From the NCBI GenBank assembly GCA_001579985.1, contig LRSR01011186.1:1-27514 (forward strand): a stretch of DNA of 27,514 bases, in the 5' to 3' direction. This stretch comes from Hypsibius dujardini (Eukaryota > Tardigrada > Eutardigrada > Parachela > Hypsibiidae). Both the position numbers and the translations under genes were made by a program. This document shows, in pieces, positions 1 through 10,239 of the stretch; the stretch's first letter is position 1; every line of letters starts with the position of its first letter. Below the pieces are notes generated by a model that saw only the letters and a list, made by a program, of their open reading frames with translations, did not search any database and had not been told where the DNA came from.

Positions 1-1879
1 CTGCTGGTGAGTTGTTCCAGTAGAACCATTCCCCTTATGGTGATTCCAAAGTTGAACCCGAACCGAATGGTGGTCACCATTGCAGCTGAGAAACGAAATG
101 TTTACGGTAAAAGCAGCAGGGTCTAAGGAGCAGCTTCAAAGTGAAATTTCAGGTCGCAAACTTTGATCAAATTAAGTATTGGTGTGAGTGAATAAATAGA
201 GAGATCATTCATGAAAAGATAAACTTTGCTGCACTTTTAACATAATTATTTCCGACGGAGGAATGTAAGGAACAAAACGTTACTGAAAATATTTCCGCCG
301 AAGGTATGGCAAATATTCCCATTCCTCTTGATGTACAGTCGCAACTATCCACTCAAATCGGCATCATTAATAGGAATACGGAGGAGCGGTCACAAATCTC
401 CAAGAAATTCTAAGCAGATCAGGGACTGCTCTCGCGAGTTGTCTAGGGATTAAAATTGACCGCTCATGGAACAAGGTATTAAATATATCGCTTGTCTGCG
501 TCAAAGGAAGTAGGACATTAGTGTTCTTGAAGTTCATCCAGTACAGGTGTGTAAATGGAATTAAAGTGCTAGTTTAACTTCAGGTAAGCATATTGGTAAG
601 TCAAGCAGATATATTGACTTGAGGTACACCACGATGCCGTGAACATTTTATATTGAGAGATAACGCCCTGGAAATAGGCTTGAAGAATACGGCACTGCTC
701 CTCTCGCTCTCATCGTCATCTATGAAAATAGTCAATTTTGTTAACACGATGGATCGCAACGCCACGCCAATACTTCACATTTCAGTCATCCAATAAAGGT
801 TTGGCCACGCAAGACCGTCAAATTTATATGACCGTTACTGCGCATTTTAGTAAGAGTTCAGTTTCGCTCGACCTTCGTGCATAAAAAATTCAAGATCGGT
901 CTTACCATTTAATGCTGATTCCAATATGTGTCTTGTATTCCGAAATACCCTCGTATATCTCACTAATTCGACTCAATGCCGGCGCTGGAAAACACTAACA
1001 CAGTTCGTTATTTCATTGAGAATGGGCGAAAAGACACGCAGGTCTGGGTTGTGAAATAAGTGTTTAACTTATGTCCGCATCATCAGGATTGCATTCCGGT
1101 TCATCCATTACACCATTCCGTATCTTGATGTTTTCGTGAATTATTAAGGGATGACAAGTTGATGAACGTTGCGTAAAGATGAGTGGGATCGGACAATGCC
1201 AGTGCTTCAATGGAAGGAACTGCGTCCGGTCTCGAGATTTTTCATGAACATTTAAAGATGTAGATGCACGACAAGGTAACAGGAAGGTTAAGCTTGAGAT
1301 GAAGGTTCCGGTTAAGGATACGATAAATTCAGAACTCACAAAGTTTTAGACAGACAGGATACTCAAGTTGTCATACACGCTTAGATCGAATGTTATAGCT
1401 GTTTTTCTCCGATTGACTTGGCCAAACGGCGCCATTCTTCTGCTTATGTTACATGCAAAATTCGAAGAGTTTGTTTTGAAATGCGTAAAATATGTCTTCG
1501 CCTCATAATATAACGCACCACAGATGGTGATTTTTTATCGTCACAAACTACCAAGACCTGCTCCCTTCGAGCATGGACATGATTGGATACTGTGTTTTTC
1601 TAAAGCGATATTTAGTAGTGGAAAGGGAGGCCGGTGATTATTAACAGAATATTACTAGTATAATATGCTATTGAACTCAGTAAGACATCAACATGAAAAA
1701 GAACAACGCAATCGAATACCGAATGTACAATCGTATGAAAATATTATTCGCGTTATATGAAAGGCTAGGGAACGAATGAAATCGAATACAGAAACGAGAA
1801 ATCGAATCTCAGAAATGTTGACAATGATTTAAGGGCCAAAGAATCGACACAATTAAAATCACATGTGTGTCTGCTGCAG
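1..1879. other. Intergenic, no gene recognised
   Basis: I see no convincing exon on either strand. The longest frame (minus strand, about 1064-1339) has no recognisable domain, no good splice sites and low-complexity composition. The stretch is moderately AT-rich without obvious tandem repeats. It lies downstream of the minus-strand GPCR that ends at 1880, so its right end may include that gene's 3' UTR. I found no canonical AATAAA on the minus strand within the first 250 bases after the stop. Confidence 0.5.
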
Positions 1880-3754
1880 CTACGGCTTTCCATTACGGTT
1901 CGTACCCATAACATGACCATGTTGAACACTTGCCACGCCAGTTCCTCGTCTACTCGAATGGGAATGCGTCGAATGCGTCGCTACGCTGGAATGAAGTGTT
2001 ACGACCATACGTAGTCGTAGGAACAGTCGCACCACGGCGGTACGGTATTTGGGCCAGAAGAGCAGGTAAATGACCGGCGAAACACAGTGCTGAATGAAGG
2101 TCATGTAGGCGCCCAAACGTCGCGTGGATGCACTGAATTTCACCACCGATTTCTCCACGAACACAGACATCAGGTAATTAGGGACGTGGGAAATCAGGGC
2201 GCACACCACGATTGCCATGCTGCCCAGGAAGGAGCTCCACAACACACTGACCACCTCTCCCACGTGGATGACTGCGGCGGCAGGACCGTGGCCCGCATCT
2301 AAACAGACGAAAGGGACTGTCCAAATACGCACCATAATTACTTCTTTACAACCTTAGACTTATTTTTCAGTAGCCGTTTAATATTCATTATCTATCTCGC
2401 AGATTGATAAAGCATATTTATTCTAATTTCCACGCAAATCAAGCACCTTATGTGTACCGAGGTCACAATCTAAAACACCGAGGCCACTCTATCACAAGGT
2501 CAATCTAGGTTTTGCAAACGAAACCCGGAATGCTTCGGAATTTTATTTGTACGATCACAAATTATTCCACCTACCGTACTATTACGGCTCTCATCCATTT
2601 CCACAATATTATAATAAAATTTTTCCCATTTCCCATTTCAGTTTCCTGTTTCTTTCTACTGGAGAAACAACGTTAACATGTCATATAAATTGATATTTCC
2701 TTAACACGAGACTTTTTCTGCAGTTTAACCAACGGGATAGCATTTGACAGTTCAGCAGATTTTGATATATTAAACGGCGCACCGAAGCCAACGGAAAATT
2801 TTAATTTCAATTTGTTTTACAAAATTCTACTGAATTCCCATTTCTATCCATTTCCGCAAAATCCCATCCAGTCCCATTCCACTTTCGAGACGTCCCATTC
2901 CGTTAATCCCGTTTCCATTAAAGGGAATGGAAAACAACGGGACTAATGGATTCCCGATAAGCATCATGGGACAACTCTGGAACTCACCGACTGCGCGATG
3001 AGTCTGTGTGAACCTTCGCAGACGTTGTTTCGCTGCAATCATAAGGATTCTCAGCTGGCTGACGAATAACAGCGGCAAAAACACCGGTCCCATCATCACC
3101 TCCGTGAACTCCGCGCCGATCCCTTTCGGTGAGAAGTGTTTGGTGCCGACGCATCGGTCCACCGTGATGTCCTTCCAGTAAATGACATACCGCGGAACCG
3201 ACAAAACTACCGGAACCACAAACGTCAAAAGTATTCCCGCAACCAGGGCTTTCTTTTTGGTGATAGTTGTGCGATATTTGATGGCAAACTCCACGGACAA
3301 CCATCGGTCCAGGCTGATGGCTACGTTAGCCAAGATAGAGGCCGATGTGGTGTAGAACAGCACAGCTATGCCGAAGAACTTGGTGAGGAAAAAGTTGACA
3401 GGTGTCAGGGTGATGTAGCGGAGTGGAACGGATGAGGCCAGGGCCAGGCCGGCGAAGAATGACGCTACCGCCAGGCATATGTGGAGGAAGATGTAGGGGT
3501 CCTTTGAAATTAAGTATGAAAATTAAAAAGCAACGTCACACGAATCTAGTCTGTCTAAGCGTCCTGACCTTATTGCGCCAGAGGGCGAAGACGATGAGGT
3601 TAAAGAGTTGTGTGGCGATGATGGTAGTGCTGAATGCGAGGGGTGGTAGTTGAGTCTCCATCCATTCTGCTGGCTTGATGGGTGGGCAAGGGGCAAGGCC
3701 GGTTCTGTTCGTTATGGTTCCATTGTAGAACTGGAGAGACACTGTGCTGTTCAT
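1880..3754 (-). CDS. Rhodopsin-class-like GPCR, three exons
   Basis: Orphan seven-transmembrane receptor, 372 aa. Exons on the minus strand are 3754-3569, 3501-2988 and 2298-1880. Introns are GT..AG (67 nt, phase 0; 689 nt, phase 1) and the frame joins cleanly (1119 nt). The N-terminus carries three N-glycosylation sequons (NST, NGT, NRT in the first 18 residues). TM1 is about residues 36-60. TM2 begins with DPYIFLHICLAVASFF just after intron 1. TM3 ends in DRW (127-129) instead of DRY. TM4 is about 146-170, an extracellular-loop-2 cysteine is C179, and TM5 is about 190-215. TM6 starts near 245. TM7 carries SPVIY in place of NPxxY. The usual TM3 cysteine is absent, so the canonical disulfide may be missing. 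The C-tail is short and Ser/Thr/His-rich. The GPCR fold is clear; ligand and subfamily are not. The start was chosen as the first Met, giving a glycosylated extracellular N-terminus. Confidence 0.85.
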
Positions 3755-4920
3755 GTCGTTAAAGTGAGATGGACAACGGGCAGTTGAGGCATTGGTTTTT
3801 CCGAAACTACGATCATTAGTGTCGGCAGACTTCAGAATCTGTTTCTATGCTTCCTGTGCAATAAAAAAGCGAGCAAAATTTTAAAAACTCTGTTTGGCCA
3901 TCGTTTAATGCAACTTCAGAATGGATGACCTTTAAAGGGTAAACAGACTGTTAAAAAATGCAAAATGACGGTACGCGTTAAATCGTCGAACTCCGTTTTT
4001 AGCCTTTCTGAATAACGGAGAAAGGTAGGCGACAGATTGGATTGTAACAGGTGCTTGTTGTTTTCAAAGCGATCCCAGATAGGAGTGGCCACACGCCAAT
4101 TTCACACGCCAAGGCTAAATTCTGAGGTTGGTTGACTGTTTGCTCTCACCAGTTACCTTAATTAAGTATAATTAACTAAATACCTGACGTGCAAAACTGA
4201 TGATGAATGGACTGACAACCTTGCATGATTACGCAGGGAAGTTTTGAGTGGCTCAAAATGGAATCTTTTACCCGAAAAGTTGAACCTTGATTGGAATGAC
4301 ATTTTTCGCACGGAATTCAAGCGAAAGGTCATCATTTTCGCTATACAGATTGTCCTTTATGCTAACACTAGACATGAATGCATCCAATTAGATCAACCGG
4401 TCCCGGTGTACTTCAAAGAGATATGGGCGACCATCCGAGATTCTCCATTCGTCGGTCATTCGTAAACATCACTTACCGATTATCTGATCCAGTTGAGATT
4501 AAAGGCGGCGGTGATTCAAGGCTGAATCAGCACATACTAATCACTAACAGTCTTCAGAAACGTGCAGAGACAAATAGCTAAACATCAGAAAAGGTTTGAA
4601 ATTTCAAATTGCACATGAAAGGGGAACTTTCCGCGATGTCAGAAAACGGATATCAACCCAATAGCTCATCAACTTTTCGACCACTTTTTACGCATGCAAA
4701 CCGCCGATGCGCTTTGGAGGAAGGTCGTGAGAAAATACTGAAATTCAAATATGCAAATAGAATAACATCAATTCGTCCAGCTGAGAATGTAGAGTGTGTG
4801 TAAGAGGCAGTTTGTACAGTGGTATTAGCACTGTTAAGTTTGGCAACTGCGCGTTTCGGCCTAAGTTTTCGGTTGAGAAGGAGTAAAAGATTTAACGCGA
4901 TACGTCAGGCATCACATGAA
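3755..4920. other. Intergenic between GPCR and receptor fragment
   Basis: Upstream flank of the minus-strand GPCR and downstream flank of the receptor fragment. Short open frames on the plus strand (4244-4465, 4609-4803) have no recognisable domain and no supporting splice context, so I treat them as chance. There is an AT-rich patch around 4140-4185, and I recognised no promoter element for the GPCR. Confidence 0.45.
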
Positions 4921-4924
4921 CATT

Positions 4925-4930
4925 TTTATT
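4925..4930 (-). terminator. Poly(A) signal AATAAA
   Basis: The plus strand reads TTTATT, which is AATAAA on the minus strand, about 90 nt after the stop codon at 5021-5023 of the short-tailed receptor. It supports that stop as a genuine 3' end rather than a break before a cyclase domain. Confidence 0.6.
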
Positions 4931-5020
4931 AGCGATACAAATGAAAGAATTAAATATTAGAACAGTTGTCAAAAGTATATATTTTTTAGAGGACCATTTA
5001 CAATGTCACTTTTGAGGTAC

Positions 5021-5712
5021 TTAATAGACAAGGTAGAGTCTCCACCACTCTCCATCAATGAAATGTCGTCGCTGTGACATGTAAACGGTTGCGACCAAAG
5101 GTGCGAGGAGTGCAAGGAACCAGCAGTCTATCAGAAAATCGTCTGCAAACGAAAAAAGCCCGTGAAATTCTTTAGGATTATCCGACTACATTAACAGTCA
5201 CTACAATCAGAATTTAATTTCTTCACACCATACGCTCGTAGAAACTCGTGTAAACCTCCAATTAGTACGAACCGGGTTGTCGACATGAACGCTGGGACTC
5301 ATATAAGGCACATAGTGGCTGACTGCTGGACAAACTATTAGTATGGTACCATTCGATCTGGCGAAGTTTTCTCCTCTGAAAGTTGCCTCGATCAATGTCC
5401 GACTGAGGAAATACCAAGTCAGGTCAAAGAAGGCACAAGTGACCAAAAGTGGTCTTTGCTCTCTGTTCTCATCGAAACTGATATTGCCCATGGTGGTGGT
5501 GAATGTGTGATTTATAATCATTTGGGCGAGGGCTTTGCCGCTCTGTAAAACAGCCATTCTCTGAGACATGTTTGTGAATATATTTAACACCTGGAAAAAA
5601 AATACTTCTGGATATTGGTCAAGAAAAAAATTGTAAGAACTGTTCAAAATAGGTTGTGGTTTTACTTGACAGAGTACTTCCACGGCAGCTGTATTATCAT
5701 CCACTGGCGAGG
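5021..5712 (-). CDS. ANF/guanylate-cyclase-type receptor ectodomain with TM and short tail (5' end not found)
   Basis: Partial receptor of the natriuretic peptide/receptor guanylate cyclase family. Exons are 5712-5666, 5590-5227 and 5142-5021 on the minus strand. Their phases agree (entry phase 1, then 0, then 1), giving about 177 residues. The segment SGKALAQMIINHTF then GNISFDENREQRP is the membrane-proximal ANF-receptor signature, equivalent to W/F-N-R-T-F..G-x-V-x-I-D-x-N-G-D in NPRs. Four sequons (NMS, NHT, NIS, NGT) mark it as extracellular. The last exon holds one hydrophobic helix (FLIDCWFLALLAPLVATVY) and then only about 19 residues ending WWRLYLVY, with no kinase-homology or cyclase domain. 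The distal ligand-binding lobe and signal peptide should lie upstream, but I cannot find them in 5713-6351. It could be an NPR-C-like decoy receptor, a gene with unrecognised upstream exons, or a decaying fragment. Family assignment is reasonable; the complete model is not known. Confidence 0.6.
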
Positions 5713-6351
5713 CTGGAATATGGCAAAACCATTAACGCTTTTGGAGCGGTTCCCGCAATCTCATAAGATACACTAAAGCCATGCAGCAAGGTAGTCATTA
5801 AGGGAGGTCATGCATAATCCAAGAGTTCATTTTTCTCCTAAATTTTTTGTAAGAATCCCTGTGAGTTATTCTGTGAATTGCCGAACAGCTGACATTCAAT
5901 ACCACCATATAAAAATAATCTTGAGCCTTCGTTTAGTATGGCTAGTTTCAAGTTTTTAGTATAGCTCTATCTTTCTTCAACTCTCAGACAGGCGAATATT
6001 AACAAAATTGACTTGAAAACGCCATATTTTAGAGAGGAGCAAAAATGATCAATTTAGCCAATTGTTGTGAATATTATTTGAAAAGTGTTAGATTTTCAGC
6101 CACAACGATGAGGTGGGAAAACATCGCCGAAATTGACAAACTAACTTATTCAAATAATACAAACTACGTGGCACTCTTGGACTACAGTGCACAATCGTCC
6201 AAAGCTAAAAGAGCAACAGAGACGAAAACAAAAAATCATCAAAAGAGCATGGAAATCTCCTAGACCCTTCGACGTATCTGTTAAATCACAGACCATCCCC
6301 AAAAGTTGATTGTATACACGCTGAACTGATTAATCGAACTGGAGACTCGAT
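5713..6351. other. Gap upstream of the receptor fragment
   Basis: This is where 5' exons of the minus-strand receptor should be. I translated all frames by eye and found no segment resembling the distal lobe of an ANF-receptor domain and no signal peptide. A plus-strand frame at 6045-6263 has no recognisable domain. The 3' UTR of the peptide gene ending at 6352 also falls here, without a clear AATAAA. Confidence 0.4.
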
Positions 6352-7238
6352 TTAAATAAAGGAACGAGCGTGGCCGGTCGTCTTGGCACAGTCATCGATG
6401 CAGGATTTTCGCTTGCGGTTGCTCTTCTTGTGGCGTTCGAGGCATCTGGCTCGGCAGGCGTTGAATCGGCGCACAATCTCCCGTTGTCTATCCTGCTGCT
6501 TCACGGCCTCCGAAGGCGTAGAAGCTCGGGCAACTCGAACTATTACCGGTGCCGATTCGTCCATCGAGGGCAATGGTTGACTTTGAGGTACAGCTTCTGA
6601 AAGGAACAGCAAGAGAAATATCAGGCAAACTGCGTTTGAAAGTGATATTTCGACGTTTCATGAAACTTCCTATTATTTAATTGTCCCTCTTTTAAAATCA
6701 TGCTATCTTTGGTGTAGACTATTTGCAAGACACATATTGTTCTGAAAAAGCGCTCAAAAGCACTGCATATGTATATTATAACCTTTCAATGTTATCATAA
6801 AAAATTTAGTAAACGACAGTTAGATTAAATTTATTGTATTTATTGAGACATAATAATGTTGTCAATTTTTCGCAAGGCACTTCTGTTGCCAGTCTACCTC
6901 TAGAAATATTAAACACATTTGTCACGAAAACAACTGTTTTGCAACCGGGTTTTGAAAACACCATTCTAATTTAAATGCATAACGTTGAAACAATGATTTC
7001 ATTCGGGCAATAATTTAAAACATGCAATCGCGAAGAAAATACATTTTCACAAATGTTTTTTTTATCGAAATTAAAATGCAGCGAAGTGACAACGGCAGCA
7101 TTGCAACAAATATTTCAGGCTTTATAATGACTTCGACATACCGTCATGTGTTTCGTCGCTATTGGATGAGGTGCTGTCGTCGGCCAGGACGCAGACAAGA
7201 AAGGCCAAGACGGCCATGACGAAGATGGCGAGACGCAT
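6352..7238 (-). CDS. Secreted peptide precursor with twin CX3C motif
   Basis: Small two-exon gene, 113 aa. Exon 1 is 7238-7142 (start ATG at 7238), exon 2 is 6596-6352, and the 545-nt intron has a GTATGT donor and a TTTCAG acceptor, phase 1. Residues 1-19 (MRLAIFVMAVLAFLVCVLA) are a textbook signal peptide. Residues 20-65 are acidic, Ser/Pro-rich and look like a propeptide or linker. The C-terminal 45 residues are strongly basic, with four cysteines at 80, 84, 98 and 102 in the pattern C-X3-C-X13-C-X3-C. KRK near residue 96 is a possible dibasic processing site, but it lies between the cysteine pairs. The spacing is that of a disulfide-stapled helical hairpin. The same pattern occurs in small TIM chaperones, in plant alpha-hairpinins and in a few short channel-blocking peptides of venoms. 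The signal peptide argues for secretion, so hormone, defence peptide or channel modulator are all possible. I do not recognise a named family. Confidence 0.75.
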
Positions 7239-7358
7239 AATTGTGTGAGCCAGACAAAACTTTCTAACAACGATGCCTCAAAAAAAGAGCAGAAATTTTT
7301 TGCGTAAAATGGACAGCAGAGCAGTATGAAGTGATCGTTGCAGGACTATCTAAACGAT

Positions 7359-7366
7359 CTTTTATA
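7359..7366 (-). promoter_or_regulatory. TATA box of the secreted peptide gene
   Basis: The minus strand reads TATAAAAG about 120 bp upstream of the ATG at 7238. Transcription would start near 7335, giving a 5' UTR of roughly 95-100 nt. This is the cleanest core promoter motif in the window. Confidence 0.55.
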
Positions 7367-8990
7367 CCAACCTGTAGATTAAACGAAGGGCAGGACAGAT
7401 TCTAAAAGTATCCTTGGGTAGTGATTTTCGCGGTATGACATGTTGGTTCCACGCCCTTGCACAGCGAAAACGAGGCAATGTGTGCTGGTTTCACAAAACA
7501 TTCAACATCATTCACAATTCACAGAATTTGAGCGTACAGATTCGGGGAAGTTTGAGTATTGCACTCGGCTTGCATTGTCACGACGCAGCTAAGAATTTAC
7601 TAGGGGAAAATGGATTCTGAAACGTTTTCTTGTTCCTACAGTGTAATAATGACATATACAAATTTTAACCATTTCAACAGAGATTGTCAAAAACGATTGA
7701 CTGAGAGAATTCGGATTGTTGTTCGACCATATTTCCCGGCATCCGATATGAATGAGTTTGAATTATCGTAAAATTTCAAATGTTGTGGTTTCCACGACTG
7801 GTTGTTTTTTAGCATATTCAGAGTTTGAAACTTTTAAAAGACTTCACAGATTTTCAATCAAACTGAGACTCTTATGCTCTAACGAAAATTCTCACTGAAT
7901 GACTGTAGACTTAAAGTATTGTTTTGCATGCTGGGATCTACAGGGCGTGATTCCTAACTCTCTGGGGTGATTGACATGACTCTGGATTTGCCCGGGTCGA
8001 TTGTGTTATTAAATGATTGATTGAGGGCTTCCGTTACTCAATGGTTTAGGCGGCTTAACTGCGACCCATGGGTCTGCTGAAAATACCCATTTCCTAATCA
8101 GTATCGAAACGCGTTAATTGAAAAGTACGTTAATTAAAAAGTATTACCGTACTTGGTTGGATAGACTAAATACAAGTACAGGAGGGTCCCAAACAAGTGG
8201 GGGCCCAACGCAAAAGAGAATCTTGGGAGAGGAAAAAGAAGGAAAATCCGAAGTCGTGTAAGTGTTGATAATGAAAACAGAAAATGGAAGAACAAAGTGG
8301 AGGGGTCAAAATTAGGGGCAGATCTCCCTCCAAATCGTCTACAGAAACATTTACTTCGAGCCACACTAACGAAATGGGCGGTCGCAGAAGCACTATTGGC
8401 GGAAAGCCGAAAACAAATCAAAAAGTGTAGAGTAAGAAGTCTGCGTATCGGTAATGGCAGCTGTTTCGCATGAATCCGACGGGTTGGGCGAATGTCGCTT
8501 ATGGTCGCTTCTTGATTGATGTGATGGCCACTGGAAGCCGTCTGTTGATTGATCGATTGAGGGGTACAAAATTGACAACCCTCAAACTCGTGATTGATTG
8601 TTTGATTTGGAGGTAAAAGACGCTGTCGGTCAATGGCGAGAGCACTGAGGCCCTACCGGTCACAATTGCGGCGCCATCCAGCCCAGTCAAAGTTTTTTCT
8701 TTTATTTTTACACGATTAACATAAAAAAGGAACAGGTTCAGCCACCAAATCCTGCGACAAGTTTTAAATATATTCCATAATGCTCCACCCCCGCCCTGCG
8801 TCCTGGCCCCCAACTAAGGGGTTCTGCTTCTTACGTCAAAGAAAATGGAGAAACAAGCCTCTCGTCAGAATCAGTAAATTGATGTGCACCTTTGAAGTCA
8901 AATTCCTGTGTATTAGAGCAAGGACAAACTGTGGCTCGTTAATTTAGGCTACGGGCTATGATTTGGACATGCGGGGCAAGCTTGGCCTAC
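7367..8990. other. Intergenic, no gene recognised
   Basis: No supported exon. The open frames at 7414-7620 (+), 8134-8421 (-) and 8499-8813 (-) are compositionally biased and show no domain. The part at 8190-8350 is purine-rich on the plus strand. TTGATTGA motifs occur at about 8013-8024, 8513-8522, 8541-8558 and 8591-8604. Confidence 0.45.
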
Positions 8991-8993
8991 ACA

Positions 8994-9004
8994 TTTATTT
9001 TATT
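8994..9004 (-). terminator. Overlapping poly(A) signals
   Basis: Two overlapping AATAAA hexamers on the minus strand (8999-9004 and 8994-8999) lie about 75 nt beyond the stop codon at 9078. They support the TM exon at 9281-9078 as a real terminal exon. Confidence 0.5.
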
Positions 9005-9077
9005 GCCTGCCGTAATACACCGGAAAAAGGAACGAATTTTTGTGGAAGAACAGAATAGATCAGCTGCAGAACAACGT

Positions 9078-9281
9078 CTATTTTTGAGCCTGTGGAGCCG
9101 GCAGCTCAAACTCCACCTTAGGATAAATGCACGGCCAAAAAGGGTTGTCCGCGAGGAAGTAGAAGACTATGATGATGAGGACGACTAGGATCTGTATGAC
9201 TTCAATTAGCAACGTTATCTGCCATTGAAGCTTCGTTGACAGTTCAACTCCCAGTTTTCTCGTTAATTCCCGCCAGAAAGT
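9078..9281 (-). CDS. Terminal exon with one TM helix and short tail
   Basis: Open frame of 67 codons plus stop, opened by an acceptor (GGGCAG at 9287-9282) and closed by TAG at 9080-9078. It starts TFWRELTRKLGVELSTKL. It then has a strong hydrophobic helix (ITLLIEVIQILVVLIIIVFYF, one residue too long to treat as more than a single TM) and about 25 polar residues ending in QAQK. Poly(A) signals follow. With the segment at 9734-9384 upstream on the same strand, the layout of ectodomain, TM and short tail copies that of the receptor at 5021-5712. The donor that would join it to the upstream segment is ambiguous, because the acceptor needs phase 0. Coding potential is fair; family membership is inferred from position only. 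Confidence 0.45.
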   Translation of the reverse strand, partial: TFWRELTRKLGVELSTKLQWQITLLIEVIQILVVLIIIVFYFLADNPFWPCIYPKVEFELPAPQAQK

Positions 9282-9383
9282 CTGCCCGATTACAATTTAG
9301 GACGGGCGAATCTCACGTTTTTTTCATGTGCTCTTTTTACGTTGAAGGAGATTACATAGTAATATAATTAGCATTACTAACTT

Positions 9384-9734
9384 ATTTACAATCATACAGT
9401 ATATACATGTTGTTGACGTAATAGATGTCTTGCCCGGTTGCATATAATTCATTGGAGAGTTCAAACTCAATATCAGCACTAACCAGCCAAGTTGTTTTGC
9501 GTATCATATTGGATCAAAATTAGGGAGTGTCTTGGAAATGAATACCCACCACGGGATCCGTTTCAAAAGCTATTGTCTCGAGGATTTTGTCGGTCTTCGT
9601 ATTACCGTGGGATGAGTTGTTCATAAATAACCACGCACTCAGGAAAGTAAAATGGCCGTATTTGTAAAGGGGAATTTCGAGAAGGTGGATGATCCGTGGG
9701 TTTCCGGCGGTTACACAGCTTAACAAGCTGACCG
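9384..9734 (-). pseudogene. ANF-receptor-like ligand-binding-domain segment, interrupted by stops
   Basis: On the minus strand an acceptor (GAATAG at 9740-9735) opens a frame with SLLSCVTAGNPRIIHLLEIP, then FTFLSAWLFMNNSSHGN. This resembles the central strand-helix-strand stretch of NPR/receptor guanylate cyclase ligand-binding domains (C-G-N-P.., then Y-V-F..L-F-N-S-S). The frame then meets TAA (9522-9520) and TGA (9516-9514). Yet it resumes in the same frame as TTWLVSADIEFELSNELYAT and runs to about 9384. Either an intron I cannot place skips the stops, or the copy is decaying. Candidate donors (phase 1 at 9545) do not match the phase of any acceptor I see. Neighbouring exon 9281-9078 would supply the TM. 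No N-terminal lobe was found before the divergent gene at 10240. Confidence 0.4.
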
Positions 9735-9740
9735 CTATTC

Positions 9741-10239
9741 AAAAACACGATTCAATAAAAAGCTCCGATGTGACACGCCAATAATATCCGGCTTACTCGT
9801 TCTCTTGATTCATAATCGGGTTGCCGAACAAACCCGGTGCGTCAAACGTGTCCTGACAGAATGGATGACTTCTTAACAAAAATGTGTCCAAAAAGAAACT
9901 GTGCTACTCGGCATGGTATCATTCATAACGGGTGTATGTATGATCCCGCTCGAGAGTCAGGGAAGAATTACCCCCCGCCAATTCCTCTTATTCAAGACAT
10001 CCGGAATAGAATCCACATGAAACGAAACAACACCTTTACCCCCAATGCCAGTTGACGGATATGAAATTGTACTAACGATTAATTTGTTTTGTAGAATCTC
10101 TTTTTTTTCTGCGCTCCTGAACGCCTTAAAAAATGCACTGAAATATATACGGTAACGTAAAACTGAATAATAACTTGGGCCTTAAATATTAACTTCAATT
10201 GTTATTGGTACTCTGTGCAACTATTCGAGTAATTAAAAA
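9741..10239. other. Divergent intergenic region
   Basis: Lies between the minus-strand receptor-like pieces and the plus-strand GPCR. A plus-strand frame at 9837-10055 has no recognisable domain. An A/T-rich TATATA motif sits near 10143-10149, about 95 bp upstream of the GPCR start codon at 10240, and could be its core promoter, though this is weak. Confidence 0.35.

Noticed and set aside
1064-1339. 91-residue minus-strand frame
   Set aside because: No domain, no signal or TM pattern of note, no splice or poly(A) context.
6352-6596. Small TIM chaperone (twin CX3C)
   Set aside because: Cysteine spacing fits, but the phase-matched first exon encodes a strong secretory signal peptide and the core is too basic.
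8958-9188. Plus-strand frame with acidic C-terminus
   Set aside because: It is the antisense shadow of the minus-strand TM exon 9281-9078, which has an acceptor, hydrophobic helix, stop and poly(A) signals.
9078-9734. ABCA-type transporter (first TM and extracellular domain)
   Set aside because: The R/K..LLIE..TM pattern looked ABCA-like, but the order would be inverted on the minus strand and the TM exon ends with a stop and poly(A) signals. A receptor ectodomain followed by a TM fits better.
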